A program made the translations under genes and the position numbers. From NCBI GenBank assembly GCA_011009095.1, contig VTPC01090611.1, positions 30,509 through 94,508 of the forward strand: a DNA stretch of 64,000 nucleotides, given 5' to 3'. Numbering within the stretch: the first letter of the stretch is position 1; each line of letters starts with the position of its first letter. This DNA is from Ignelater luminosus. Lineage: Eukaryota > Arthropoda > Insecta > Coleoptera > Elateridae. The notes beneath the pieces are model-generated. The model saw only the letters and a program-made list of their open reading frames with translations, had not been told where the DNA came from and did not search any database. Shown here one piece after another: positions 37,501 through 48,773 of this stretch.

Positions 37501-40319
37501 ATCCACAAAATCGTTTTGAATGATCGAAAAGTGAAGTTGCGTGAGTTAGCTGACATTGTAAAGATATCAAAAGAACTTGTTGGCTTTATATTGCATGAGC
37601 ATTTGACTATGAGAAAGCTCTGCTCGAAGTGGGTGCCGCGTTTGCTCACTGTTCGCCAAAAACAAGAACGTGTTGATGTTTCTGAGCAGTGTTTGGCCAT
37701 GTTTAAACGTAACAAACCGGAATTTTTGCGTCGATATGTGACAATGGATGAAACATGGATCCATCACTTCACTCCGGAATCAAAACGATCGTCATCTGAG
37801 TGGACAGCAACTGGTGAACCTCGTCCAAAGCGACCGAAAGCACAACAATCGGCTGGAAAGGTTATGGCCTCGGTATTTTGGGATGTGCGTGGTGTAATAT
37901 TCATCGACTATCTTGAGAAGGGAAATACCATCAACAGTGAATATTATATAGCGTTATTGGAGCGTTTGAAGGCCGAAATTGCAAAGAAACGACCGCATAT
38001 GGCAAAGAAAAAAATTTTGTTTCATCAAGACAACGCACTGTATCACAAGTCAATCAAAACAATGGCAAAACTACATGAATTGAACTTCGAATTGCTCCCA
38101 CATCCACCGTATTCGCCAGATTTGGCTCCCAGAGACTACTGGCTGTTTGCAGACCTAAAAAAAATGCTTGCCGGTAAGAAATTTCGCTCGAATGAAGAGG
38201 TTATCGCTGAAACTGAGTCCTATTTTGAGGCAAAAGATAAATCGTTCTACAAAAGTGGTATTGAAATGTTAGAGCGGCGCTGGAATGATTGCGTTGTTCT
38301 TGATGGAAATTACGTTGATGAATAAAGCTAATTTTGAACAAAAAAAAACCATGTTTTCTTTGTTAGGCCTGGGACTTTTCAGCCCATGTGTTAGAGTAGA
38401 ATTTATTAAAGTGACAATTTAAAATTGACCTTTAACAAAAATACAGTTTTAAGATAATTCCAAAGAAGACAAAAGTTAACTGGGGGTTAAAAATTTTAAC
38501 ATATAAGATTCTATGGTCCATCTTAAAGAAATCACACTGTATACCTATTTAGATAAATAATAAATGAAGAGTACATGGGAGTAACAATCTAAATAAGTCA
38601 CAACTTTATGTTTGTGAGTATTAATGCAATTTTAAAATTTAGCCTCTCATTTAACACAATGTATTTTCAAGTGAATCAAAAGTCCATTTTGGGGTGATTT
38701 TATGTCATGCAAGGACAAAAATCTTTAAACAGTACTTTTTTTGTATTTTTCAAATTTTGTCACAACAGAAAATATCAAAAACATTCCTAGTATTTTCAGG
38801 GAAAATATATTTTAAAATCCTATTGTGGCAAAAAGTTCATAAAGCTACATTGTAAACAAAATAATAAAACTTTGATAACAAATGAAAGTGGTCTACCAAA
38901 TTGAATTTACAAATAGGTTATCAGCAAAGCTATTATACAGTCATTTAAATGTGTTAAATACTGCAGTGAAAAGAAAGCTGATATTGTTTGCTACTTAATA
39001 ATACAAAATGCAATTAAATGGTAATGCAAACTATATTATAACGTGATTACAAATAATTGAAGTTTTATGATTATAATACAATGAGCCAAGAAACAAATAT
39101 TTCTTTTATCATAAAATGTCATATCAAGTCAGACAAAAATATCCACAACCATCTACTGTTTCAACAGGTTTGCTAACAATTAAGACTTCCTAGAAAAGAT
39201 TGATTGCCAACATATTATGCAGGAAGAGCCACAAAACAAAAGGTTTCTTAATCAATAATAATTTAATATTTTTTCTTCAAGCACAATTCACAAATGCTTT
39301 TCAAGCACTTTACATATTGCACATGCATTAAAAATACATTAATAAATATTAATTTTTTCCATTTTATTTAATTATTAACCATTAAAATAAATGACTGCAA
39401 TCATGTAAAGCAATAAAGATTTTATTGGATTTCAATGTTGTGACGTACAAAATGAATGGTTGCCCTTATAAGCAAAATAAAAATTTGTTTATCACCTTTA
39501 TAAATACATTAAGTTTTTTTAATGGGGACAATATTATTGATTCAGGAAATTATATCTTCTTTTTTTACTATTCTGATGTCTAACTTCTGCAGCACTTAAA
39601 GAATCATAATCTTTTTGTTTTTCTTATGATTAATGCTTATCCCTACGTTTATTTACATTTAAACATCTGGCCTAGATTAACTACCTTTTACATAAATAAA
39701 TTTTCATGCATTCAAATTCAAATTATCAATTACGTTATATTCACTGACCTGATTGATTTGCACTTCGAAATGCATAGTCCAACAGTCTTTGCAAAACAGA
39801 TGAGCACAGGATAAGCTAAAAAACTTATCACTTATTTGTGGTGTGACGCAAACAGGGCATGTCATGTAACGAGAACAATTGTTAGTTGTTGGTGGTACTG
39901 TTGACGGTTTTACTCGTGAGCTAATCAGCAAGTGATCAGGATTGCCTCTGTATTTTGCTACAATAACTGCGACAGCCCACCCATGTGAGTGCAATAAAAC
40001 CTAAACATCAAAATCAGGTGCGTTAAACATTAACATAATAAGTTGATAATTATAATATAAAATTTACTTTTGCAAGAGAAGGAGTAATTTGAAGATTGTT
40101 ACTTAAAACTTCAACAGTTTCATTTAATAAACGCTCCACTTGTTCCTCTGTAAGGCATTCATATTCGAAATATTCGGGATCTGTTTTACTGGGATCTATT
40201 TGTTCAATGTCGTTGTCATCAGCTGTATTATAGTAATCATAATCATCAAAACAATCATTATCAGAGCATTCCATATCAGAATCTCCATCCTGAGACACAG
40301 TATTCATAGTTTCTTCCAT
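31519..40319 (-). CDS. ari-2: Ariadne-2-type RBR E3 ubiquitin ligase (ARIH2 orthologue), complete
   Basis: Four exons on the minus strand: 40319-40068, 40000-39749, 33824-33574 and 32224-31519. All have GT/AG borders and keep frame, giving 486 residues (the human protein has 493). An acidic N-terminus precedes a UBA-like region (about 55-115). RING1 follows (CPVC at 132-135), then the IBR (CPGPNC at 221-226) and RING2 (CPNC at 290-293). The catalytic cysteine is C303 in [10 protein letters not shown], equivalent to human C310. The helical, autoinhibitory Ariadne domain fills the C-terminus to 486. The family takes ubiquitin from an E2 onto the RING2 cysteine before transfer; human ARIH2 works with neddylated Cullin-5 RING ligases in the cytoplasm and nucleus. 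Every zinc-binding and catalytic position I can check is present, so it should be functional. The second intron (5.9 kb) hosts two transposons. The gene is tail to tail with the zinc-finger gene. Confidence 0.96.
32225..33573 (-). other. ari-2 intron 3
   Basis: Donor GTAAGT follows 33574 and acceptor TATAG precedes 32224 on the minus strand. The phase is 2: AA of a Lys codon in exon 3 is completed by A in exon 4, giving CFKCGMDY across the junction. It contains a hAT-like end at 33501-33519 and no other recognisable feature. Confidence 0.85.
33501..33519 (+). repeat. Single hAT-like terminal sequence
   Basis: CAGTGGTTCTCAAACTGTG has the form of a hAT transposon end. No inverted partner was found within the intron. 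It lies about 55 bp downstream of the ari-2 exon 3 donor. A similar inverted end occurs at 61281-61297. Confidence 0.45.
33945..34445 (+). repeat. Purine-rich low-complexity tract
   Basis: For about 500 bp the plus strand is overwhelmingly A and G (runs such as GAGAAAAGTAG and AAGAAGAGGGAAGAGG), so the ari-2 pre-mRNA is pyrimidine-rich here, about 120-620 nt before the exon 3 acceptor. The skew is visible by eye; no repeat unit dominates. Confidence 0.7.
35045..36374 (-). mobile_element. Decayed Tc1/mariner-like element in ari-2 intron 2
   Basis: The left end is CAGTGTGATACAAAATAAC (from 35045) and the right end is its inverse, ATCACACTG, ending at 36374. TA lies outside both (35043-35044 and 36375-36376). 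Further inward the ends share a second block (CTGATCGTGCTTTG against CTGATTGTGCTTCG, inverted, around 36276-36308), but the right end has about 55 extra bases between the two blocks. The body carries a broken transposase on the minus strand. It lies within the intron in the same transcriptional direction as ari-2. Confidence 0.75.
35420..36097 (-). pseudogene. Broken transposase (DUF4817-like HTH plus DDE remnants)
   Basis: Starting at 36097, the minus strand reads [20 protein letters not shown] then [12 protein letters not shown], resembling the N-terminal helix-turn-helix (DUF4817) of a transposase family abundant in insects. Further on it reads [12 protein letters not shown] and [16 protein letters not shown] (35.5-35.7 kb), then [17 protein letters not shown] (about 35.43-35.49 kb) with a TGA where the family has Trp. 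Several stops and frameshifts separate the pieces. The family reading is from recalled consensus, not a search. Confidence 0.75.
37098..37129 (+). repeat. Left terminal inverted repeat of the intact mariner
   Basis: 32 bp, pairing with 38359-38391 apart from one inserted A on the right side. The TA target duplication is immediately outside. Confidence 0.93.
37276..38325 (+). CDS. Mariner transposase (DD34D), intact frame, 349 aa
   Basis: It cuts and pastes the element by a DDD-type strand-transfer reaction in the nucleus after binding the terminal repeats. Met 37276 (MDQKQFRVL) matches the usual family start and gives 349 residues; the frame stays open upstream to Met 37228. The N-terminal half carries the paired helix-turn-helix region (residues 1-110). 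The WVPHEL-type linker motif reads WVPRLLT at 119-125. Catalytic residues are D158 (TMDETWIHH), D252 (HQDNA) and D287 (LAPRD), with 34 residues between the last two. Oddities: the sequence after D252 is NALYHK where relatives usually have NAPCHK, and R286 stands where relatives usually have S or C. These changes next to catalytic residues may reduce or abolish activity although the frame is whole. It most resembles the widespread insect mariners of the cecropia type, from memory. Confidence 0.95.
   Translation: MDQKQFRVLILHCFLMGKNTVQAKQWLEKCYGDSAPSETTIKRWFFDFKRGRRDTDDAERSGRPNEAVTPENIKKIHKIVLNDRKVKLRELADIVKISKELVGFILHEHLTMRKLCSKWVPRLLTVRQKQERVDVSEQCLAMFKRNKPEFLRRYVTMDETWIHHFTPESKRSSSEWTATGEPRPKRPKAQQSAGKVMASVFWDVRGVIFIDYLEKGNTINSEYYIALLERLKAEIAKKRPHMAKKKILFHQDNALYHKSIKTMAKLHELNFELLPHPPYSPDLAPRDYWLFADLKKMLAGKKFRSNEEVIAETESYFEAKDKSFYKSGIEMLERRWNDCVVLDGNYVDE
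38359..38391 (-). repeat. Right terminal inverted repeat of the intact mariner
   Basis: 33 bp, the inverted partner of 37098-37129. TA follows at 38392-38393. Confidence 0.93.
38530..38543 (-). repeat. Solo end matching the 35-kb element
   Basis: AATCACACTGTATAC here repeats the right end and flank of the element ending at 36374 (ATCACACTG-TATAC). No partner end or transposase piece is attached, so it is a fragment or a chance survivor of a second copy. Confidence 0.5.
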
Positions 40320-42819
40320 TTTTAGTTTGCTACACTTTTACTTGGTTTTTGTGAAATTAGTTTTGTGTTACAATTACAATAGCATTAAAATTAATAATTA
40401 GAAGATTTCGATCAATCATTTTAATTAATGTCACCTGACGTCTGATAGTAATCGTACATATTTACTATTATTTGTCAGCAGCTGACGACCACCACTCTAC
40501 TACCATTAGTATAACATCAACTCAGCTGCGGCGTTACAGGAACCTGTAGTTTATAAGAATACGATAGTATTGCTCGAAATTTAAAATCGTTTTGATGTCT
40601 ATATTTTATTTTCGAAAATACTATCTAGGACTAGTTAATAGTAGGTAAGATTGCTTGGAGAGGTTTCTACTAAATTAAGCTTTTCCTTAGAAGTGAATCA
40701 AACTGACTCCCTCCCTTATTAATTACGTAAGTTAAATATAAATGGCAACTTGAAAGATAAAGTTTGTAGTACCCTGTATATAAAGGCATGTCTGCTAAGT
40801 ATTGTAGTTCTGCTTTCACGCATTTTGTGACGTTTTTAATATGGCGTCAAGTTCTTAATTTGATGTAAAATAAGATTTTATGTGTTGATTTTAATTGCAA
40901 TTATAATCAAAAATAATCAGCATGAACAATAAATCTACGCGTAGACGAAAAATAAAATTTCGTTTTGAAGATTTTGTTATATAATTTAAAAGTGAGCTCC
41001 TATGTTCAAGATTACATAAACAAAGTAAGGACTATTACTTTTCTGCAACTTTTCTCTGAAAATTAATTTTTACGGGGGACATTTCATTTATTAAATGACA
41101 ACAAAAAAATACATTCAATATCAGCTGATCGAAAATAAAAGACGTTCGTGATAAGATGCACTGATGTTATTTATTTTTCAGGGCAAAATCTGGTTTTCTG
41201 ACAATAAAAGGAAATTACAGCTGTAGGTAAGTTGTGAAAAATTAATTGCTAGTCTATTTCTAGTAAATCATTCTGTAAAATTACGTCTGATTCGTATAGA
41301 AAATTGAATATTTATCTGTGGTACAAAAGATTTGTGGTTATTCTATTATTAATATTCAGAAATTATTTATAAAAATTTCTTTAAATATTCTCCATTTTTA
41401 AAAATTGCATTTATAAATATCACAATTTTACTTTTTTTATGAACTTATGTGCTGTACTTATTTTTTAGTATATTTTATATTTTATATTGAATATTTATAT
41501 TTTTAATATTGTAGGCACATAGAAAATAAATAAAGTTTAGTATTTCAAGATTGTATTAAGTTTATCTATTTAGAGTGATATACTGATTGGAAAATGATCC
41601 TTTTTATATAAATATAGCTTTGATCGAAGTAGTATAAAATTATGATTTACATTACTGTAGTTTTCTTTATTATCAAGTACTATAATCTTAACTGGTTTAA
41701 TAGTTACTTAGTCCAGAAATTCCTCATTACTATGGATTTATAATCAGTTGGGAACTTGTTTATTGTTTTCTTTGGTTTCAATTTATTATGACTAATAATT
41801 ATATGTGTTGCGTTTTCTAGAAAACTTGTTGCCTGAAATCAAAATTAAACACTAAGGTATAACTAATTTATAATTAAAACATTTGCTGTAACTTTATTAA
41901 ATATTTCTAAAACCAACTAACACAAAATCAATAGCAAATATAGCACTAAACATAACCTTTTTTGGTGTATATTACCTGTGTAGAATATTGTAGAACATGT
42001 AAGTTTATTCGATTATTTTATTTCATTTTTATGTTTCTAATTTTTTCGTCTTTTTAACTACCATCTCCAGAACATCAAATCTTTCTCGTATTAATTTATT
42101 TTCCCTAATAGGGATGTTAGATTTCAAGTAACTTTTTTAAGACAATGCTTTTAAAAACTATTATAGTCTCTAACACCCAGATTATTAATAGTTTGGAAGA
42201 ATATTGCAAAACTTAGAAGTTTTGTATACTTTATTAGTTGAATTAATTAATCAAAGTTTATATAAACATGATAAGAATCTATGTATATACAATATGTGAC
42301 TAAATGTTTTGTCTATGATGAAATATGTTGCCAACTTTTATATGGCATTCTTATTTGGATTATTTTTCTACCGATAACTTATAAAGGTAAAACATTTATT
42401 AAAGGTTGCATTCTCCCAAGTATTTCCAATTTTATTTTTCATCTTGCTTACTACTACAACAGTGGAATATGCTATTAAACGTATTTTTGTATTAAAAAAC
42501 AGTTTTTTACTGTTAGTGCAGCCTATTTATTTATTATTTTTGCTATTTATGATTTTCCATCTTGTCTTTTGCTTCATCTTTTGTTTATTTCTACTTTGAT
42601 TTTCTTTCTTTTTTTTTGTTAGTCATAAATCCCTTGTATCATTTCAATTTTTGTTTTAATCTCTCATTTTATTTTTCACTATTTCTAACAACTTTATCTT
42701 ATCGGCTGAGTTTTATGTTTATAGATTTTATTGTTATCACCTTTGAGAAGATTTTACATGAAGAAAATATCAATGTATCTATTATGAAGCACACTGTATA
42801 TTGTTTACAGTAGATTATA
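40320..42819. other. Upstream region of ari-2, no other gene
   Basis: The first few hundred bases should hold the ari-2 promoter and 5' UTR; a less AT-rich patch with TCAGCAGCTGACG lies at about 40475-40540, but no certain core promoter motif can be assigned. Beyond about 40.8 kb the DNA is AT-rich, without recognisable coding sequence. Confidence 0.4.
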
Positions 42820-42942
42820 CAGGGTATTTTTTATAGAATTCAGAGTAGCCTGTGGTTTAAGTTCATTGTTACAGCGTACAAAAAATATGCAGTGTGATTA
42901 AGTCATGGCCTACTCTGAATTCTATAATAAAAAAATTTACTG
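42820..42942. repeat. 123-bp foldback MITE with TA flanks
   Basis: The left arm runs from CAGGGTATTTT to TATAGAATTCAGAGTAG and the right arm is its inverse (CAGTAAATTTT through TATAGAATTCAGAGTAG on the minus strand). TA lies outside both ends (42818-42819 and 42943-42944), as for Tc1/mariner-type elements. The inner 17 bp of the arms are identical. Confidence 0.75.
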
Positions 42943-44807
42943 TAGTATTCAAACTGTACATTTTATAAGACAAAAGCATTTTTTCAGTTATTTTCTTGAA
43001 GTCTAACAACAATATTCTTGGGCTTAGAAATTTTAAAACCCTATACAGTATTATTTGGAAAGAAATCAAAGAATTTAAAAATTTCTTAGCTTCTTGTTGC
43101 TTTTAAAATGTCTGTCATTTTGTTTATTTGAAATGACACTAATCCTTAAAAATAATATTCATTTAAAAATAACTATCTTAGCAAAGTACTTTGAAAAGCT
43201 TTAACCTATAACAATCTTTTTTGAAAGATAAACAAAAGCTGTCATTTAAAATGTACAGTTAAGTCAAAGAACTAGTTAATGCGGATAAAACTTCTATTCT
43301 TGCTAAAAGTGCCTGACTTGTTGAATGTACTTTTTATTTATTTATTCTATTTTTTTTCTTATCAGATTTGTGTTCATTACATTATAAATATTACGTAAAG
43401 AGAGACAAAACTAAAGATGAAAAAGATAGATCTGGAAAAGACAAGGAAATTTTTTGATTGCATAAATGAATATTGAAATATTAAAGATTAATGTTAAAGT
43501 ATCTTTGTAAATCATTTTATCAAGTTTATTCTAATTCTTTGTTGCAAACTATTATTACAGCAATTGTATCTATAGCTACTATCTTTCGGATAGAGTTACT
43601 AAGAGACAGAAAGACAGTCCCTAAATAATGATCACCCATCTTGTTATTAGTGGAGGCAGCATACATGAGAATACTACATTTAGCGATACAAACATGAGAC
43701 TTGGCATATGCTTGTCTATAATACCGATATAAATAATATGAGCTGCAATGCTTTTCAAAATGTAGCTATAATAGCTTCAGCCCTGCATAGAATCTCAAAT
43801 ATGGGGTAATCTAATAAGAATTAGGCAAGTTAAAGGCGTTTTGGATTTGTTTTATGCATTTAAAGTTAGATGACAGGGGTGGAAGTTGAGTGTGGGCAGA
43901 GTGTGGTCAAGACTTAATGTATCCAGTTGAAACTAATGACAAATAAGGTTTAATACATTTTAACAATGTTACATCATCCTTGTAAACTGACTGAAGTGAT
44001 TCCAAAATCTTTTCTCATTTCGTCTGTTGTTCTTTTACAAACTTCTCAAATGCATTAAAGATTACACATTGCTTCAGACAAAATAGTCCAGGGTTGTGAA
44101 ATTGCCAGGAATGCAGAATTTACATCAGAATATGATATCTACTCTTTAAAAGCTGAATGTTGCCTAGAATTTCTGCAATTTAATGCACTGGCAGGTATTT
44201 TGCTTGCCACCACTGTCACAGAAAATCTACTATTTAAGAGCCCTTGCTCTGTTTTAGCGTAAAAAAGAGAAGACCACTGAAAGCACTACAACATTAGAAT
44301 CTGTGAAGTGAATCAAAACAGATTGTTCTCCATGTGCTACCGTGTCTCTGTCCGCCTCTTTTGGGATAGAACAAGAATGTCTTGCAATAGACTGAATAAT
44401 TTCGCCGATATTCGTTACAACTTCGGAGCATAGCCAGCTTTAGCAGACCAGTTCTTTCTTATTTTCAGAGTTCCTGAGAAAGTCATTTTAATTTTGCGAA
44501 AATATTGTTCATCACGAATACTTGTTGAATGAATTGAATTTTAAGAAAAGCATTCTATAATATGAGGAGGAAGCGAAGTTGTGAAGGAAGACCGAACTTA
44601 CCAAAAAGGTATACATATAACCATATTCTGTAGCAATATATCATTTTTGTAGATATTTAATACAAATATCTATCCCAAAAATGATTTATATGAAAATTGT
44701 TTCTGGTAGTTGACATAGTTATTTAGTACAATGTTTTTAACATTAATTAATAGTTCTGACAATTATAAATAAAAACATATAGAATATATTCGTTTTTATA
44801 TGTAATT

Positions 44808-44880
44808 GGCCTCATAACTCAGTTCGTAGAGCTTTGGTCTAGTTGACCAGAGGTCGCAGGTTTGAATTCTGTCCATAGCC
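44808..44880 (+). repeat. tRNA-like sequence (SINE head or tRNA pseudogene)
   Basis: An A-box-like D arm (ACTC, loop, GAGC), an anticodon arm (TTGGT, loop CTAGTTG, ACCAG) and a T arm with a B-box-like GGTTTGAATTC are all present at proper spacing. The loop would show anticodon AGT (Thr). The acceptor stem pairs in only about three positions and position 37 is T, so I do not call it a working tRNA. No clear SINE body was recognised downstream. Confidence 0.5.
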
Positions 44881-46846
44881 AAAAATTTTCCATATGTATT
44901 TAAGAATTAGTATTTAATCTAGTAATAATTATAGTTATTTAGATTTAGAATTCAATACAATCTGCATTTTGATAAAAATGGACTAGGGAGGTTTTTCTGA
45001 GAAACCCTTCTTCTTTTTATATTTGTAGATATTGCTTTAAAATGTTCTAGACACTTCTTATTTAACTTAAAATATACAGAAACTACTCATTGTTTGATAA
45101 AATTGTCCATAGTTGGAATTCTATGCAGTGAAAACCCAGTTTTTGCTTTTTGTGTCGATTTTAAAAAATACTGTAGTCATATCTGTTAAAATGTATTCTA
45201 AATAAGTATGCTGATGTCTCATGCTTGTTTGTATCATCAAGTGCAGTATTTGGATGGTCTTCAACATGTGTTACCTCCATTATATTATAACCATTGCCAA
45301 GTTAAGATATCTATCATCAGAATGATTAGATTACCTTCGCTTATTATGAATTAGCTGAAACATTTACCTTTTGCTTCGAGATGCCATCTTGATTTATTCA
45401 ACATGTACAAGTTTTTGTCATACAGTTTTAGAAAGCATTTTGGTTTTTGGTTTTTGGTTTATTTAACCAGAAATCCTTTTGATGAGAGAAATAAAAACAA
45501 ATCAATTAAAAATGTAACCTAATAAACTAACCTTACCTTGGCTAGGTGTTAGACTGTCTTTCCAGCCCACTGTGCTTAGTTTGATCACTTGTGATGTCAA
45601 GATAAAAGACATTATTTATTATTATGAAGAAAAATCAAGGGAAATTGAAAAGATTTCAAGCAAAAAAGTTTCTTAAGATCCAGGTGTTATTCAAGTTCTA
45701 GACTCACCATTGGGATCTCAGAAACTAAAAGATACAAAGTCTGTTAAGTTAGGGCAAAGTTGCATATTTAATGGTCAATACTAATTCACAACTTCTTTAT
45801 AATTAGAAATTGTTAAAATTGGCAAAAACTTTTTACAGATTTTTTGATTAAATTGGGTTCTGTTATGATTTGATAGCAAACTTTATGTCGACTAGATCTT
45901 AGATCTTTAGAACTCAATTTGCTAACAAAAGTACTAACAACAAACTTTAATAAAGCTAGATATATTGCATTGCATGATTGTTTATTTAAATTAACAATTA
46001 AATAGTCAATTTCTGCATAATAAATGATTTTTCGACACTTCGAGGATTACTTAATATCCGTACTGAACAAATGTTTATTGCAACAAGAACTTCTAATAGG
46101 ACATAAAAGTTTCTTGATTCTTCCAGGGTTGTATTGAAAGTTGTATACAAGTTTCAATAATGTACCACAGTATGGTTTGAATAACAACAGAGAGAAATAT
46201 AGATTGAATGGTTTTGTTCAAATTTGAACATTTTGCCACACATACTAAACAACATTAAGCTACTTATTAAGTAGATGTCAATGCTGACATAAGGCAAAAA
46301 CAAAAGATAAATCATCTTTCAGTCAGGATGCTACCTCAGAAATGTAAAATAAGCAAAAAAGATCATGACTATTTACAAAAAGTGGTGTCTTAAAATACCA
46401 AGACTTAGAGATGTAAATCCAACTAGGTAGACTTACTAGTAAGATGCTAAGAAAATGAACAATAATCCATACACACAACAGTTCTCAGGTTGTCAAAACT
46501 CTCGGAAGAAGAGAAGATACCCCTTGGAAATAAAAGTTCTCAAGACACAGCTAATGATTAAATGTGATAATTTATACTTGAACAGAAGTAACCAGATTGC
46601 AAAGATAATACAGTGTGTCCTATTTTCGATGTATTCACAAAGTATCTCATTTATTATTAGAGAAAGAGGAAAGGGATTTGCACCATATTACTCTAATTTG
46701 TCAAGCAGTTGGCATTTTCGTCCTTTTTGTAATTAAACTTGTGAGATGAAATTATCATGGTTTAAATGATTTTTGTTAAAATCGAGAAAATTTTTATCTT
46801 GTAGGATTGTTAGATTGAAAGTGCTATAACTTGAAAATGAAGACCT

Positions 46847-46857
46847 GGGGGGGGGGG
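46847..46857 (+). repeat. G11 homopolymer run
   Basis: Eleven consecutive G in otherwise AT-rich DNA; likely length-variable and prone to sequencing error. Confidence 0.9.
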
Positions 46858-48773
46858 TATTTTGTTATAGTTTAGCTTTTGCTTAGATTTATTACATTTT
46901 ACTCTTGTAACATTATTCCTTAAAGTATTGTAAAATGATAGTATTGTTTTGAAATTGCTATGAAAGATATTTGCTAAATAATACAAGTAAATGGCAATGC
47001 TGACTGGAGATTCGCAACAAGCGACACTTAATTTCTCAGCAATTAAAGCTATAATGGAAATTTTAAATCGATAATATTTGTATAAAATATTCACACATCT
47101 TTTAAGATCTTATCAAACTACTAATGAAAGAAAAGCATTAAAAATTAATAAATATTGACTTTTTTTTGCATAACCTCTCACAAAGTCATTAATACCAAAA
47201 AGTATCGAATTTGACTGGTTTTTAATGGAGTTAACTTTTAGTAATCCATTTAAATTTACATCTAAAGGATAATGTCACAATTACTGTAAGAGTAAGATAT
47301 TTTTTATTGTGCCTTCTATGATAGCGTCGTACTCAAATAACAATTGCTACAAATACTAAAATGGAAATGATTTTGTTGCTATTTTGTTATCCATCACTTT
47401 GACCCATACAACAGAAACTGTAGTAACTCAAAATTTGCATTTGTTTTATCTTTAGATGGTCTTTACAAAATTCTATTAATTGTTTAAAAACAATTAGAAA
47501 ATCAAATACACAAATTTATTTTAAGTTATGTATCTTTACATTGAGTTAAATATCACGCAAAATTTTCAACGGCCATTTTTTGTTACTATAATTTTCATTG
47601 CATCGGTCAAATTGATAGTATAAATAAATGTATTGATTATCTTTAATTAATTATAAAATTCAAATGATTTCCAATAGCGATAAAAGTAGGTACATATTAA
47701 GTAAATGATTACTAAAAATCCAATATGAGAATGTAGATATTAAGTACACATTAAAATGTACTATTGCTCACAATTAGTACAGAACAGGTGTTTCAAAAGT
47801 CTCAAAATCAAGCATGGCTATGAATTATGAAACTTATTTGAATTTCCTTATAAAATAATTGCTGTCATTGAGTTGTTGCATTTTTTATTCTAGTTGGATT
47901 AAGCTTAATTACAGGAATCTTTAGTCTTTTTTATTAAACTTTATTTCTTTTAATCTGTTGTGATCATCTGATGATGCTTGTAAATGTTTAATGACTTTCT
48001 TTTTAAGTTTACGTTTGTTAAGGTTCTAGGATATTAACTTTGAAGAATTGGTTCTTTCCACCTACCTTCTAGTTGCAATTATTATTATTAAATTTTGAAT
48101 GCCACCACACTCTTAGGCATCTTACAGTTAGTGAAAAGGATAAGCAGTAAATGTGTGTGTGTAATAGAAGTTCTCTTAGTTTTCATTTGATTTTTGTCAA
48201 CTCGAGTGCTACTTTGCTTATTGTATATCATCTATAAGTTGGGGAGCAAGTCTACCTTCTATCAGGTGACTAAAAACAACTAAGAAATACCTTAAGCTAA
48301 AAGACTACAGTAGTATTGCTCTTCTTATCAATGGAATATCTTAGTTTGCATGTTTTTATATTTTTTAAGCTTAGCTCCAACTTAGAGATTAAAACTGCAC
48401 CTTCATGTATAAGCATCATTGTTTGCTAGAGCATTGTTTTTTAAAACATATTTCATTGCCTTGTAAGTTAAATGTAAGTACTAATAGATTATATAAGTAT
48501 AAAACTAAGTAACCTATAGAAACCTAATTGACTTGAAATAATCAGCAAAAAGAAGTCCATCAAAATTCTGGATTAAAATTCATCAAGCATCAATACCATA
48601 TTATACAAAAAATAACTACCAACCTAGAATATCAAGTGTATAAGTAAAAGATTGTAATAACCCATTTTTTGAAAAGGAACAAAGAAACAGTTTCTTTTTG
48701 TAAAATGTGATTTGTTTTAAACCATGTGCCGGTCCAGAAAATGAAGTTTCTTCTGGCAAAATGCACATTAGTA

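Larger units (their letters stand above)
37098..38391 (+). mobile_element. Full-length mariner transposon with open transposase frame
   Basis: The element is 1,294 bp, flanked by TA (37096-37097 and 38392-38393). The terminal repeats start ACACATGGGCTGAAA and continue to CCTAACAAA: left 37098-37129, right 38359-38391 inverted, differing by one extra A in the right copy. One unbroken transposase frame fills the body. Size, ends, duplication and frame match an autonomous mariner. It sits in ari-2 intron 2 in the opposite direction to the host gene. Confidence 0.96.
33825..39748 (-). other. ari-2 intron 2, 5.9 kb, rich in transposons
   Basis: Donor GTCAGT follows 39749 and acceptor TTACAG precedes 33824 on the minus strand, phase 0, joining EVQINQ to GISTAISC. 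Contents: a purine-rich tract, a decayed Tc1/mariner-like element, an A21 run (36505-36525), a mariner with an open transposase frame, and a solo element end (38530-38543). The rest (38.6-39.7 kb) is plain AT-rich DNA. Confidence 0.9.
42945..48773. other. Intergenic AT-rich DNA
   Basis: No supported gene. It holds a tRNA-like sequence (44808-44880), an 11-base G run (46847-46857), a repeated GGTTTTT motif at about 45440-45460 and a short TG repeat near 48150. Open frames such as 46455-46736 look like chance. Confidence 0.4.

Noticed and set aside
37365..37767. Minus-strand frames inside the intact mariner
   Set aside because: Antisense shadows of the transposase with no similarity to any family.
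44808..44880. Functional tRNA-Thr (AGT)
   Set aside because: The acceptor stem pairs at only about three of seven positions and base 37 is a pyrimidine.
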